Part shown: piece by piece, positions 11,590 through 22,275 of the stretch
Layout of the letters: each line of letters starts with the position of its first letter
How positions within the stretch are numbered: position 1 is the stretch's first letter
Assembly (NCBI GenBank): GCA_027924645.1
Contig: BSBN01001687.1
Location: forward strand, 8,122,001-8,186,000
Length of the DNA: 64,000 bases
Source of the DNA: Cunninghamia lanceolata
Lineage: Eukaryota > Streptophyta > Pinopsida > Cupressales > Cupressaceae
Direction of reading: 5' to 3'
Made by a program: the position numbers and the translations under genes
The notes under the pieces: model-generated
What the model saw: only the letters and a program-made list of their open reading frames with translations
Database searches by the model: none
Told to the model about the DNA's origin: nothing

Positions 11590-12293
11590 ACCAGATGCGA
11601 TTCACTGCTGATCAAAAGCGACCTCTATTATGCCAGAGGTGAAATACTACGGATCATATGCGACGCGTAAAAACACAGGATGCGATGCCTGTTAGCTCAT
11701 AAGCGATGCAGATCAGCCAGAAGCGATCGGTTGAGGGCCAAATGCGAACAGTTTCTGCAAAAAAAAAGCTGACAAACAAAACCCTAATGTAGCAGGCGAT
11801 CATTATCAGTCCATAAGCGATACCAATTAATTCAAAAGCGGCTTCTGTCAACTCATACGCGATCTCGATATACCCAAAAGCGATCTATTGCAGGACGAAA
11901 GCGACCTGTATCTGCAAGCAAAAGCCAAAACCCTGACCTGCACAGGCGATCACTATTAGCTCATAAGTGACATAGATCAGCGTAAAGGCGAGTGCTGTTG
12001 GATCAAAAGTGACGCGAATATATGCAAAGGCAGCCACTGTTATGTCAAAAGCGACCTGATTATGTCTAGAAGCGGCGGCTGTTAGGTCAAAAGCGATGAG
12101 TACTATCAAAGCAGCCGCAAACATAACAAGCGAACATTTTAAAATCAAAAGCGATGCCTTTTACCTTAAGCGACGACTGTTCGTTTGAAAGCGATCCAGA
12201 GAGGAAAATGCGGCCTGTTCCAGCTTAAAAGCGACGCAGAAATTCAGAAGCGGTGAATTTTCTTTCAAAAGCGACCGGAATTCTCTGCGAGCA
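11590..12293 (-). repeat. 21-nt degenerate repeat array A in the gag-pol leader
   Basis: Reading the sense (minus) strand, a unit of about 21 nt recurs with core GTCGCTTTTGA or ATCGCTTATGA followed by a variable 10-nt part often containing AACAG. Successive units near 12105-11940 fall exactly 21 nt apart. No two units are identical, so this is an old or constrained array and not a fresh expansion. It lies between the PBS and the hairpin region. Where no stop interferes, translation gives a 7-residue periodic pattern, but I see no reason to call this coding. Confidence 0.8.
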
Positions 12294-12353
12294 CCTGCAA
12301 AATCTGATCTTCAAAGAAACAACTCCAAAAAATGAAGTTAATCAGGGACGTGA

Positions 12354-12371
12354 GTCCCACCGGGCGTGCCA
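12354..12371 (-). promoter_or_regulatory. Primer binding site of element 1
   Basis: The minus strand reads TGGCACGCCCGGTGGGAC, beginning with the TGG that pairs with the CCA end of a tRNA, 3 nt inside the LTR end. It is not the tRNA-Met type seen in the copia elements of this window. I do not name the primer tRNA. Confidence 0.8.
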
Positions 12372-12712
12372 AAATGTGATAGGTGAAAGTCAGGTGTGGA
12401 AGATCAGACATAGTCATGAAACCCTAACCCTACCATCATCAAGGAATCTAACCTAAATGAAATCAAAAGAACAATGCAATTCAAGCATAACATCACCTAG
12501 ACTGTGCGATTCCTTGTGTGAGAGAGAGATGTGGACTGCTTCTTCAACAATGAACAATTGCAAAGCTGAAAGCTGCCATTGATGGATGATAAAAGCTCAA
12601 ATGCTCAAATGCTCAAGATGATAATGTAGGTGCCATATGATTGCTGGATTACTAGATTGCTGGATTGCTGGATTGCTGGATTGCTGCTGTCTCATATGGA
12701 ATGAAAAGGGTG

Positions 12713-12720
12713 TTTATATA
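12713..12720 (-). promoter_or_regulatory. TATA box in LTR of element 1
   Basis: The minus strand reads TATATAAA within CTATATAAACACCC. The equivalent site in the LTR of element 2 is TATATATA at 53423-53430, in the same context. It is positioned to start the genomic RNA toward the PBS and gag. Confidence 0.65.
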
Positions 12721-12945
12721 GAACTCAACCAAGATCAATCAACGGTGGAGATTCAGAGGCTATGTGAATGGCTAAGATTGAAAGTTACTAAATTTAGGTC
12801 CAATTAGTTGTACATGTGAAAGATTTTAAATGAAAGTTGTCTTACAACACATGATAAATGGGAAATGGACAAGTGTTGAAATGTGATAAATGATGAGGGC
12901 TTAATTCAAATAAAGTATTTGAATTAGTTGGGATATGAGTTGGAT

Positions 12946-13105
12946 ATTAATTAAATAAATAAAATTTATTTAATTAATAGGATAAATGCATAAAATGAGA
13001 TAAGACATGATGTGGAATTAATTAAATAAATACAATTTATTTAATTAATTGGCTAAGTGGATGAGAATGGGATTTTAATTAAATAAATAAAATTTATTTA
13101 ATTAA
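12946..13105. repeat. Three AT-rich perfect palindromes in the LTR
   Basis: Three hairpin-forming units have arms 12946-12960/12964-12978 (15 bp), 13016-13031/13035-13050 (16 bp) and 13075-13088/13092-13105 (14 bp), each with a 3-nt loop. The arms share the core TTAATTAAATAAAT. They lie in the part of the LTR upstream of the TATA box. The LTR of element 2 has about five looser versions between 53785 and 54025. Confidence 0.85.
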
Positions 13106-14613
13106 TTAGCTAATGGATTAGTGATTTAACAAGGTGTCGGTAGACATGGACAAATTTGGGTGTCTACAAATCACATCATCATTAACTCAGAGACTTAATC
13201 AAATAAAAATAGTAACAGTAGAGAACACAGTTGACACCAATGAAAACAAAAAGACATCAATGACAACACCGATTAGCACATACTTGCAATATAATAGACT
13301 TAATTAAGGATTAGGTGGCCCATATTAGGTTATCACATATCCATATACAATAAATAGGTTAAGGTCATAATAGTGCATGCCTCAAACTCTTATTAGTAAC
13401 CAATTATATGGTTACAATAGATGTACCTCTTTTTTGAAATGTTGTCATTGCACCTATGTAAACATATGGTCCAAAAAGTTTAATAGTTGAAGGATAAAAT
13501 TGTATAGCTAAGTAGGGCATTTGACAATTTGTTGGTGATATTTATATTGTGGTAGATAAATAAGTATACTATGGGATCAATAGTATTGGATCTATGATTA
13601 GGAAGAGAGATAGTTTAGAATTGTAGAGCTCTAAACGTGCACACTTAGCACTTCTCCCCCTCATTCGACACTCTTTATTACCCTTGTTTATAAACACAAC
13701 CTATGACCTTTTTTGACAATTTGGAGCACCAATGTATCACTAAGTTCATTCATTACACCCAAACCAGGCCTTCCCCACATTTGGACACCTTCACACACCC
13801 TTTCTTGACCATTTATCCATCCTAGATGCTATTGCATCACTCTCTTGTCCTCCAGATAGGATTTTGTGTAGTTATGTCATGTTTAAATTCAAAATCTACT
13901 TTCCCTACCCAAATAATCACCTTTTTACCCCTCTTAAACCCTAACTCACCTCCAACAATTAAAAAATGGGCAAAAACTATTTATAAAAGGGGTTTTAATG
14001 GAAATAAACATCATTAGGGCACAATCAAGCACAATGGAGCACAAAGAATCAACACACACAATAATAAGGAAAAATCAACACTTATGACTAGTTGTTAAAC
14101 CTCTATTATCAAATCTCCATAAATGTAGCACACATTCAGCTTCTCAACAAAGGGTTTCAAATAGCACATGCTTGTCCAATTTCACTATTAAATTAGACCA
14201 AGGATCTAACTAAGGCATATGCTTTAACATGCCATAGACATCCATTCCCCTAGGAAATCAGTTGTAAGTTTGGTTAAGAGTTAGGAAGTCTGACATCACA
14301 CATAATAGGATGCCATCACATGATTTGGATAGAATTGCAACCACGCTAGACACCAATGTGCAACTTGTATATGACTATAGCCACATTGATTAGATCACTC
14401 TAAATGGAACACAACTGCAAGTGCATTACTATCTCTAACAGCACTCATAGAACACAAAATCTAAAACCTAAACCTAATAGAATAAAACCTCCTCTTATTT
14501 CACTTCTACTATCTGTGTCTATCCAACCTCTAAAAATATACATGATTCCTCTTCCCTTCTCTTTACTTTATGTATTTATATTTCTTATGCAATGTCAAAT
14601 TTGTGACTTCTAG

Positions 14614-14766
14614 CTATTTAAGATCTAAAATATATTGTTAAGAGTCTTTATCATCATTAATATTTTAGACTTTAAACACACTAGTAATTAAATTGTGCTA
14701 TTTAAGATCTAAAATAGATTGTTAAAAGTCTTTGTCATCATTACTATTTTAGATTTTAAACATACT
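14614..14766. repeat. 84-bp tandem duplication
   Basis: Two copies start with CTATTTAAGATCTAAAATA at 14614 and 14698 and run through TTTTAGA-TTTAAACA. The second copy runs straight into the microsatellite. Confidence 0.8.
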
Positions 14767-14873
<107 letters not shown>

Positions 14874-17461
14874 TCATTTATGTTTAAAGGTTATTGTGTG
14901 TTATATGTATCCCCTTTTCTTGTACATTAATATATATATAAAGCTAAATTTCATAAATGATGTAATATTTAATAATATACACAAATTTTTTGTCAAATTT
15001 TAGTGTAGCGACTCTTCATAGATGTTATCTTGACATGACTAAAAACCTGTAAATGTCAAATTGAACAAAAAATAATTTCAAATACTTGGGGTAGTCCCAA
15101 CATTATATTTCTTTCCCTCAACTAAAATAAAACTTAGAGGTTCTTGTGTACTAAGTGGGATCCCTTATCTTATAATCGTTAAAGAATTTTTATTAATGTA
15201 ATGACTAATAATGGAAGTCATCTCAAGATGAATTAAAGCACACTAATCAAATCTCCAAACATTAGAAGTCTAAGAGGGAAAATATTTGGTTAAAAAAAGT
15301 GTCACATGCCATGTAATAAATAGTTGTGACAAGACTAAGATCAAAATATGTGAAGCATGTCCTAAAGTTTAAACATATACAAGTAAATCCTATCAGATGA
15401 TCATAAAGTACAAAATACGTAATGTAATTATGCACCATAATGAGACATGAACCACGGAGTTAAAATTCAAGGAATTCCTCTAAGGACTAGTGGAACCACA
15501 ATGAAAGAGTCTTGTAGACGAGATGATTTAATGGAGACAAGACCTAGAAAAGACTAGATTGATTCCCTAGTAAAACTAGAGAAGGTAAAAATGTAAACAT
15601 ATAATATGTGGAGGATGTACCCAAATTGTTACATATGGTAGAATAGTTATTATAATAATTGAATTTGCATACCCTACAACTTCCTTATTAAACTTTTGAG
15701 TCCGTTTTAGGCCCTAGCCTATGTGTGTGAGTGTTTTATTGTTTTGACCACCTTTTACCTAGCATATATCACCCCTAACCATTTATATCCCCCTTCCTAT
15801 GTTGATCCCATGACCTCGTTTAGAGTTATTATGTGTTCCCTTTCATTTAATTTTTATCCCTATCCCATGTCCTAATCCCACATTTAGTTTATCATTGATG
15901 TATCCCCCTTTACCCCCTGTCAAACCATAAAATGTTGTTCCTATCCCTATCCATTTTTTCCCATCCTAATTCCTTCCTTAATGAACACAAAATTAATAAG
16001 GACACCCACCACTAGATGCCCTCCTTCAATCTTAAGGTCCCCTAGGAAGTTGAGTTGAAATTTTATTCATGAACAATGCCCATAGTTTGCCACCTAATAG
16101 GGCAGCCTCAAATTTTCATCATCCCAACACAATATTTGAATGAAAAATAATTAATTGTTAGGGATTCCCACCTACTAAGTTATTATTTTTTAAATTCCAA
16201 AGCAAGCTCTTTAAAACATACCACCTTTGCCTCATTTTTACATAGAAAAAGAGAAATTTTGAGTTGTAAGGTTTTTCCTATTTCTGTTCGTGGATGACAT
16301 GGCCCCAATACTACTTAAAAAATTCTAGGAATGAGATAGCTTCATCCTCAAAGTCTCAAACAATTTTTATTTAGTCATTGGACAATGTTGCAATAAGATC
16401 TTTGAGACTAGGTGGCTGACTTCCAAGGATTTCAAATGGGTGAGCAATTTACATTTATGGTTACTATTTAAAAAGAGTTTATTTTTCTAAGTTATCTATA
16501 GGTTCATCTTCTTACCTCTATCACTCACCCTTCCAAACCTTCACAATCCATTTCCATCACCATTTTTCCCATTTTCCTATCTCACAATCCTCCATTACCA
16601 TTATTCAACCATTTTCCTTATTTCTTTGACATTTTCACTTGGTTTTTCCCAAATCCACATTCAACCCACTTTTGTGATTTAGATTTTTAGACCTTTAAAC
16701 CATCCTCTTTCATTATCCTTAATCCATCATGGATCCATTTTATCATTTTAGTGTGTTTCCTATTGACCCTTTGTGAATAAAAATCCTTTCGTTACACCTT
16801 TTGGAGTTGTAAACCATTACCATGTCAAACCCTCGTTAGAGTGCTTAAAATTTAAGGTTTCCCATCCTCATATTAGATCTATTTAACATCTCAAAATCAT
16901 TTAGGAGTAAACCAAAACCTTGTTTCCAAATCTTTTCTCCCACCCAATTAGCTTTATTGAGTTTCTATTTGTCATTTGCCATCATCCTATAGGTTTTAAT
17001 GGTTATGCTTTGATCCAAATTAGTCTTATTCCATAAATAAGATTTATTGTTTGTTTTTAATCATTATTTCAATGTTGATTTATGCTTGAAATCCCTTAAG
17101 AGGACTAACTAAGGTAGACACCCCATTAAACCTTTGTTTTTGCAAGGTTGTTACTCATGAAAGTGTGCTTGTAGGTCTGTTTTACAAGAATCTACAAAGT
17201 TTTAGAAAAAATGTGGTAGAACTAAAGTGTCCTTAAAATTTGTTGATTAAGCCTCCAAAAAAAATTCAAATCTCTATCTGACATATACAAAGGAACCCCA
17301 TATAGTCAATGCCACCATGTTTAGCTATCAAGAGCAGTTAAGGTCAACCTATAGGCCACCTGTTGTTGATTTCAAGGCCTATTATGATGATTTTTCACTC
17401 CAATTTTATACTAGAGATTTGTATCAGGCCTAGGGACCCATCCATGCTCATAAATTAGGAA

Positions 17462-17466
17462 TTTAT
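17462..17466. other. Target-site duplication TTTAT, left copy
   Basis: Matches TTTAT at 34868-34872, directly outside the ends of the split solo LTR. Confidence 0.8.
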
Positions 17467-18841
17467 TGTTACACGTGGTTCCTAAGGTTGTTGTTGTTGT
17501 CAACACTGTCATAAGGTTTCCATTGATGTCAACATTGTCATGGATATGTGATGGAGTTCATGGTTGGATGTCATGTCCTATCTAATAGAGAAGATATAGT
17601 TCATGGTTGGATTTCATGTCCTATCCGGTGAGTGTAGAGAAGACAAATTAAGATGGGAATTAGAATTTCATTGTTGGATTTCATGTTCCTAAAGCTCTTA
17701 GTCAATAGAGACTATATTCATTAAGTATGTTTGTTGACAACAAAGAAGACATATTAATATGGGAATTAGAAGCACTAAGATGATTAGACATGTTGTTGAT
17801 GTTGGGGAGATGTTACTGATGGTCTGAAGCATACTATATGCTCTCTCATGTTGTTCCTAAGAATGTATGTGTTGATACAAAGAAGTTTTGGCCTTCGGAT
17901 ATTGGTGAAAGTTTTTGCTACAAGAAGACTATTTTGAAGACTGTTTGGGAGATTGCTCCGCATTTTCACGCTTTTGATGTTGTATCTCTACAGATTGGAA
18001 GATAGCTTCATATAGTGTCAAAGCATGTATGCTCCAAGTTTCATATTGTTTGGACAACCAGAAGAGTGTTTTGCTATTGACAGTTTGGAGACAGTGTTGT
18101 TCCTAAAGAAGGTATTCATAGTACTGCAATGTCTGGCTCCACATTTCTCCACGTTTGAAGATAAGGTATTATGGTTCAGAAGTTAAGTTTAGTGTTTGAT
18201 GGAGGTACTATTTCCAGAGGTTCAATTCTCTACACCCTCATCAATGAAAGTTATAAGTGGTGGAGTTCTGATATATATTCTATCTGAGGAAAGTAATGTT
18301 CAAGGCTTGTTGAAATGCTCTACATTCCTCCATAAGAGAAGAATTGCATATGCAGTTTGGTGGACATGTTCAGGGATGTGTATTACATGCATCCTTGCAG
18401 TTTCAGGTGTTTTGGTGCTCCGCAAGGTTAGTTTCTCAATGACAGTGTGTTTTGAATGGTTGTTTGATCTCAGTGTGCATGTTTTAAGGTATGTGGCGCA
18501 TTGTATTTGTTGTGTGGAGTTAGAGGTGTATCTGAAGGTGTTGTATGAGACATGAAGACTCATCTAGAAAAATTTCATGAAGATCTTTCATGTTTCTAGT
18601 ACTGCACAAGGTTTTCAAGTGGTGGTGACCATTATACTTCAAGTTTCATGTCTTCCTACTTAAGGCCATCCTATTTCAAATGAGTGATGTGTGCGGAGGT
18701 GATTCCTTTAAGAACAATGCTATGAATTGAATTCTTAGGACTGGACTAAGCATGTGTCAGGATCCGCAAGGCATATGTTTCCTTCTGGAGTGGCGTATAG
18801 TTCTTGATAAGGCTTACCTTATTCAAGTTTCATGTTGAGAT

Positions 18842-20372
18842 TGTTGGCAAGAGACACTGCTCTAGTATTGACTTGTATGTTGTCATTGATGGAAACAAGG
18901 CTCAGAGAACCTATCACCATGACAGGAACATATATCTCTGGAAGAACATGTTGGATTCTAGGTCCGGTTGACAGAAATGGCTAAGTATGGATATGCACAA
19001 AGTAGATGAAAGTAAGTTAGACAGTATGCCTCCGCTATTGAAGACTTGCAGATACGGTTCAGGTATGATGACAGTTGGTATTTGATAGTGTTATGCTTTA
19101 GAGATTAAGCCTTGATCTTCTTTGGAAGTCATCTTGAAGAAATATCTAAGTCTGGGTAAGCAAAGGTACAGTAGGAACAGTGAACAGGATCAAGTACAGT
19201 GATCCGCATTCCTCTGCAGACAAGAAATTTGTTATACAATTTTGAGGTGTTGTAAACACATATATGAAGTGTCTTATTCCAGAGTTAGGAGATATGAAGT
19301 TCACCAGAATGTTGGCTACAAGTTGCTAAGTATCGACACAGTGTTTGATAGAGACAGAGTCTGAGATCTGATGGTTCGCATTTCTCTGTAAGATGATATC
19401 ATGTCTTGTGGTTTTGAAGGTAAGATTGGGAATGTGTAAAGAGTCTTTGATATGATTTTGGAAGTGTTTTATGATCCATAGTAGAAGTTGTAAGTCAGTA
19501 GATGAACCTGTTAAGCATGCTCTTGAGGAACAGGCTGACTGGTGAGATAAATCATGATGTGGAGAAAGGTTAGTGTGTGAAAGATCTATTCAAGTATTTG
19601 AATGATTAGAGCCAACATATATGAACATGTTTGGAAAATGATTTGGGTCCGCGCGACATATAGTGCATTGGATTGGGTGACAAGGTACATCTTTCTATGT
19701 ACATGTTTCACTTTTTGGATGCCGACCTAATTATGGATCAATTCATGATGCAGATATATAAAGGTGATGAAATTTAGTTGTGGTGTGTGTAGTATTGAGG
19801 TAGAGGTGAATATGCGAATAGCAGAGTAGTGACACAAATAAGAGAGAATGAAGACTTGGGATTCAGAGTTCAAGTGTTAAATGGTTGCACCTGGCATAGA
19901 GGCAAATGCTTAAGCAGTATTCAATTTCATGTGCAAATTGGTCGAAGAGAATCATTGCAGTGAGCTGGCAGTGAGCCTTCATCAGGGTTTAACATCCCTC
20001 ACGGTTTAACAACCCTTATTGTAATCTTGCTAGGTTTAGGGTTGAGGCAGTGAGCCTACTAGACCTAGTTGTACTTCATGGCAATGAGCCATTATGTTTA
20101 GGCCCGTGGAGTGACCAAGCCTAAACATTATTTTTGTAAAGATTACAATATATATATATATATATGAGAGCTAATCCTCTCTATGGTTTTTCCCTTTTTG
20201 GGTTTTCCACATAAAAATCTTGGTGTTCATGTGTCATGTTTTCATGGTTGTTGTTCATATGCATATTGTGTTTATGTTTAATTAGATTTGGGAAACAACT
20301 ACAAGTTAAAGTGCATGAAAAAGTTTTTAGAACATTGATTCACCCCCCTCTCAGTCTTCCCGACAATCAACA
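18842..20372 (+). repeat. 5' LTR of the copia element
   Basis: A 1531-bp repeat starting TGTTGGCAAGAGACACTGC and ending GACAATCAACA. The copy at 32423-34075 matches along its whole length with scattered substitutions, mostly transitions. The TATATATATATATGAGAG run near 20150 may be promoter or RNA-start sequence. Confidence 0.95.
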
Positions 20373-20374
20373 AT

Positions 20375-20386
20375 TGGTATCAGAGC
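20375..20386 (+). promoter_or_regulatory. tRNA-Met primer binding site
   Basis: TGGTATCAGAGC two bases after the LTR end. This is complementary to the 3' end of plant initiator tRNA-Met and is the standard Ty1/copia primer site. Confidence 0.95.
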
Positions 20387-20413
20387 TTAGTTCCTTGGAA
20401 AAAGTTTAACAAC

Positions 20414-20809
20414 TTGAGGAAGATCTGGGATAGATTGATCATGGCAGCAAGAAGGTATGGAAATTATGAAAGCTACAATCAGCTAGAAGTAGCTCTGGAT
20501 CTTGAAAACTCTGAAGCAGAAGTCAAGGATCTGAAAGATAACTTGCAACAAGCTGATGAATGCATATTAAAGCTAAAAGAGCAAGTCAAAAAATTCAAAG
20601 ACAAATACAAAGAAGTCAGTGATCAATTGTTATCAGCAAATGAAGCCTTGAGTAATTTAGAAGTAGAAATTATAGAAAGATCAAGAGCAGAAGATGATCT
20701 AAATTCAATTGTGAAAAACAAATGAGAAGATTGTGCAAAGCTAGAAAAAGAAATTGCAAGTCTAAAAATAGACCTAGACAAGGCCAAAAATTTTGAAGAA
20801 AAATTCAAG
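20414..20809 (+). pseudogene. gag N-terminal part (coiled coil) of the copia element
   Basis: Begins about 30 nt after the PBS. The TTG at 20414 opens the frame and the ATG at 20441 is the likelier start. The product is almost entirely a charged heptad-type helix (LEVALDLENSEAEVKDLKDN, then LKLKEQVKKFKDKYKEVSDQ), so a coiled coil. It lacks the N-terminal capsid domain of autonomous copia gags. A TGA at 20723-20725 interrupts it. The same frame goes on to about 20809, where the 6.8-kb insertion splits it. The other half is at 27624. Removing one TSD copy would leave the two halves in frame, which supports their identity. Confidence 0.8.
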
Positions 20810-20814
20810 GTAAG
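20810..20814. other. Target-site duplication GTAAG, left copy
   Basis: Identical GTAAG at 27619-27623. The interrupted gag frame rejoins exactly when one copy is removed. Confidence 0.88.
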
Positions 20815-21059
20815 TGTTGTGTGGTTACACAACACGCCCCATTTTGACTTGGCAAAACAGGGACCCAACTTCTTTTGGCTTGGTTTGTGTTTCTTGCTTT
20901 CTGGCGGTTTGGTAAAAATCTGTCAAGTGCATCATCACGTTGAGTCAGGATGAGGTAAGTCCCCAGTATGAGGTCAGGTTGTCAAAATTCATATTTCGTA
21001 TCTGTGACCTCATATTCTGAAAGAACATTAAATTTCATGCAGGTTTGCCTTTTACATCA

Positions 21060-21770
21060 CCCTGATATTCATCAGGATGTGAGAGTTATGAATAGTCAAA
21101 GTCTTGGTCAAACCTGATATTCGCAAGAGGGGGGGTCATATTTTATAATCTGAGTCATGTTGTTTAAAGATCATCATCATATTCGAACATCCCCTGATAT
21201 ATCCTGCGGCTCAAATATCTGGACGTCAACCTTAAATGGTAGTAAGTCTTCCCCGTCAAGCGATCTTTTGTATCGCGAACATCATGTTTTGAAAAGTAAC
21301 CCGATATTCGTTAATATCATCCTGACGCGAAATATCACCCTTAACAGACATCCTGATGACATCTGAATACGATAAACGAAGAAACAAACATCATGATGAC
21401 ATCATCATCATATTTACATTTCAACAGGATATTTTGTAAACATGATCATGTTCGCCCAATATGACGATGACGTCATGAAGCATTTCCGATACAAAGAACG
21501 AATATCATGATGACATCATCCTGATATTCAGAAAGGAAGACGAGCAAGCTTGGCTCATCATCATCATTTTGTTTTGAAACATCACCTGATAAACTGAAAT
21601 ATCCTCCTGATGTGCTAAAACGTAAACAAAGGGTGCATTGTCACCCGAATCTTGTCGCGATAATAATTTCAATGCTAGGGAGGATGATATCGAAACTCAA
21701 CCCGATATTTGTGAAATATCATCCTGCCCTCATGATATCCCGTCATATGGAATATCCCCTTGCTCCCTTT
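21060..21770. repeat. Subterminal degenerate repeats rich in CATCCTGATATT words
   Basis: Many irregularly spaced short words of the type CATCCTGATATTC, CATGATGACATCATC and GGATATT occur in both orientations between about 21060 and 21760, close to the left end of the insertion. Dense subterminal repeats in both orientations are typical of transposase-binding regions of DNA transposons, but could also be LTR-internal. I see no matching set at the right end. Confidence 0.6.
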
Positions 21771-22275
21771 GCCGCCATTATCATTAAATGCGCGCAGATA
21801 TGGTAGGTGATTCCGCCGATCTCGGAACCCAATGAAATACTTGGTGAGATCCTGAGTTTTCGCATGAATGATCAAAGATTGCAATCTAACTTGTCAGAGT
21901 GCCCTAAATTTACCCTAACTGCGAGGTTAAAAGGTAATTCAACCACCATTGTTACATTACCTACGTTAAAATTGTTTTACAGAGCACTAGCCTCCATATC
22001 TGCATAACAACTACCGTTGCACAATTCGAGCTCACAGATAGAAGGAAGGAAGTGATCAGCAGTTGAATTAAGAGCGTCTTGACGATATATTGGTATAAAG
22101 GAAAATCTGCATAACCAGGTAGGTGAACTGAAACCCTCATCATGTTGTTTCTAAATGATGTTGTAAGTTTTGGTTATGTATCCATATAAGTAAGTAATGT
22201 GAAATTGATGCAATAGGCATGATATTTGCAATATGTATGCATGCATATCCCTGTTGTGAGAAGAAATGTTGTTAA

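Larger units (their letters stand above)
9622..12353 (-). other. Long untranslated leader of element 1
   Basis: About 2.7 kb between the PBS and gag without a credible ORF. It holds repeat array A, a hairpin-rich spacer (about 10650-11585), repeat array B, and a stretch rich in GTTTGCTG/GAAGCTAAA words next to gag (9680-9950). Small ORFs here, including an 87-codon one at 11885-12148, are by-products of the repeats. Confidence 0.7.
1..13168 (-). mobile_element. Ty3/gypsy Tat-type LTR retrotransposon (element 1), 3' end beyond window
   Basis: In element orientation (decreasing coordinates) the parts are the 5' LTR (12375-13168), PBS (12354-12371), a long leader, gag-pol (9621-1846) and 3' non-coding DNA reaching the left edge. 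The 3' LTR is outside the window. Assignment to the Tat lineage rests on two RNase H domains in tandem, no chromodomain, the long leader and the long stretch between pol and the 3' LTR, all known traits of that lineage. The whole gag-pol region stays in one frame with only four nonsense codons, so this copy is much younger than element 2. The TSD cannot be verified because only the 5-bp flank AATCA after 13168 is visible. Confidence 0.92.
12375..13168 (-). repeat. 5' LTR of element 1
   Basis: On the plus strand the segment starts TGTGATAGG and ends GTGTCTACA, so in element orientation it is TGTAGACACC...CCTATCACA, the usual 5'-TG...CA-3' ends. The PBS follows after a 3-nt spacer. A diverged copy lies at 53110-54150 (3' LTR of element 2). 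The two share the ends, the stretch around AACCCTAACCCTACCA, and the TATA region. The LTR holds three AT-rich perfect palindromes (12946-13105) and a short (GGATTGCT)n repeat near 12650-12690. Confidence 0.9.

Noticed and set aside
11885..12148. 87-codon hydrophobic ORF on the minus strand
   Set aside because: It is a translation of the 21-nt repeat array, and its 7-residue periodicity follows from the repeat length.
10120..12293. Regularly spaced short repeats resembling a CRISPR array
   Set aside because: The units are degenerate, contiguous and without unique spacers, and the window is eukaryotic.
18196..18563. 119-codon plus-strand ORF and 87-codon minus-strand ORF
   Set aside because: Both lie in the split solo LTR and show no domain.
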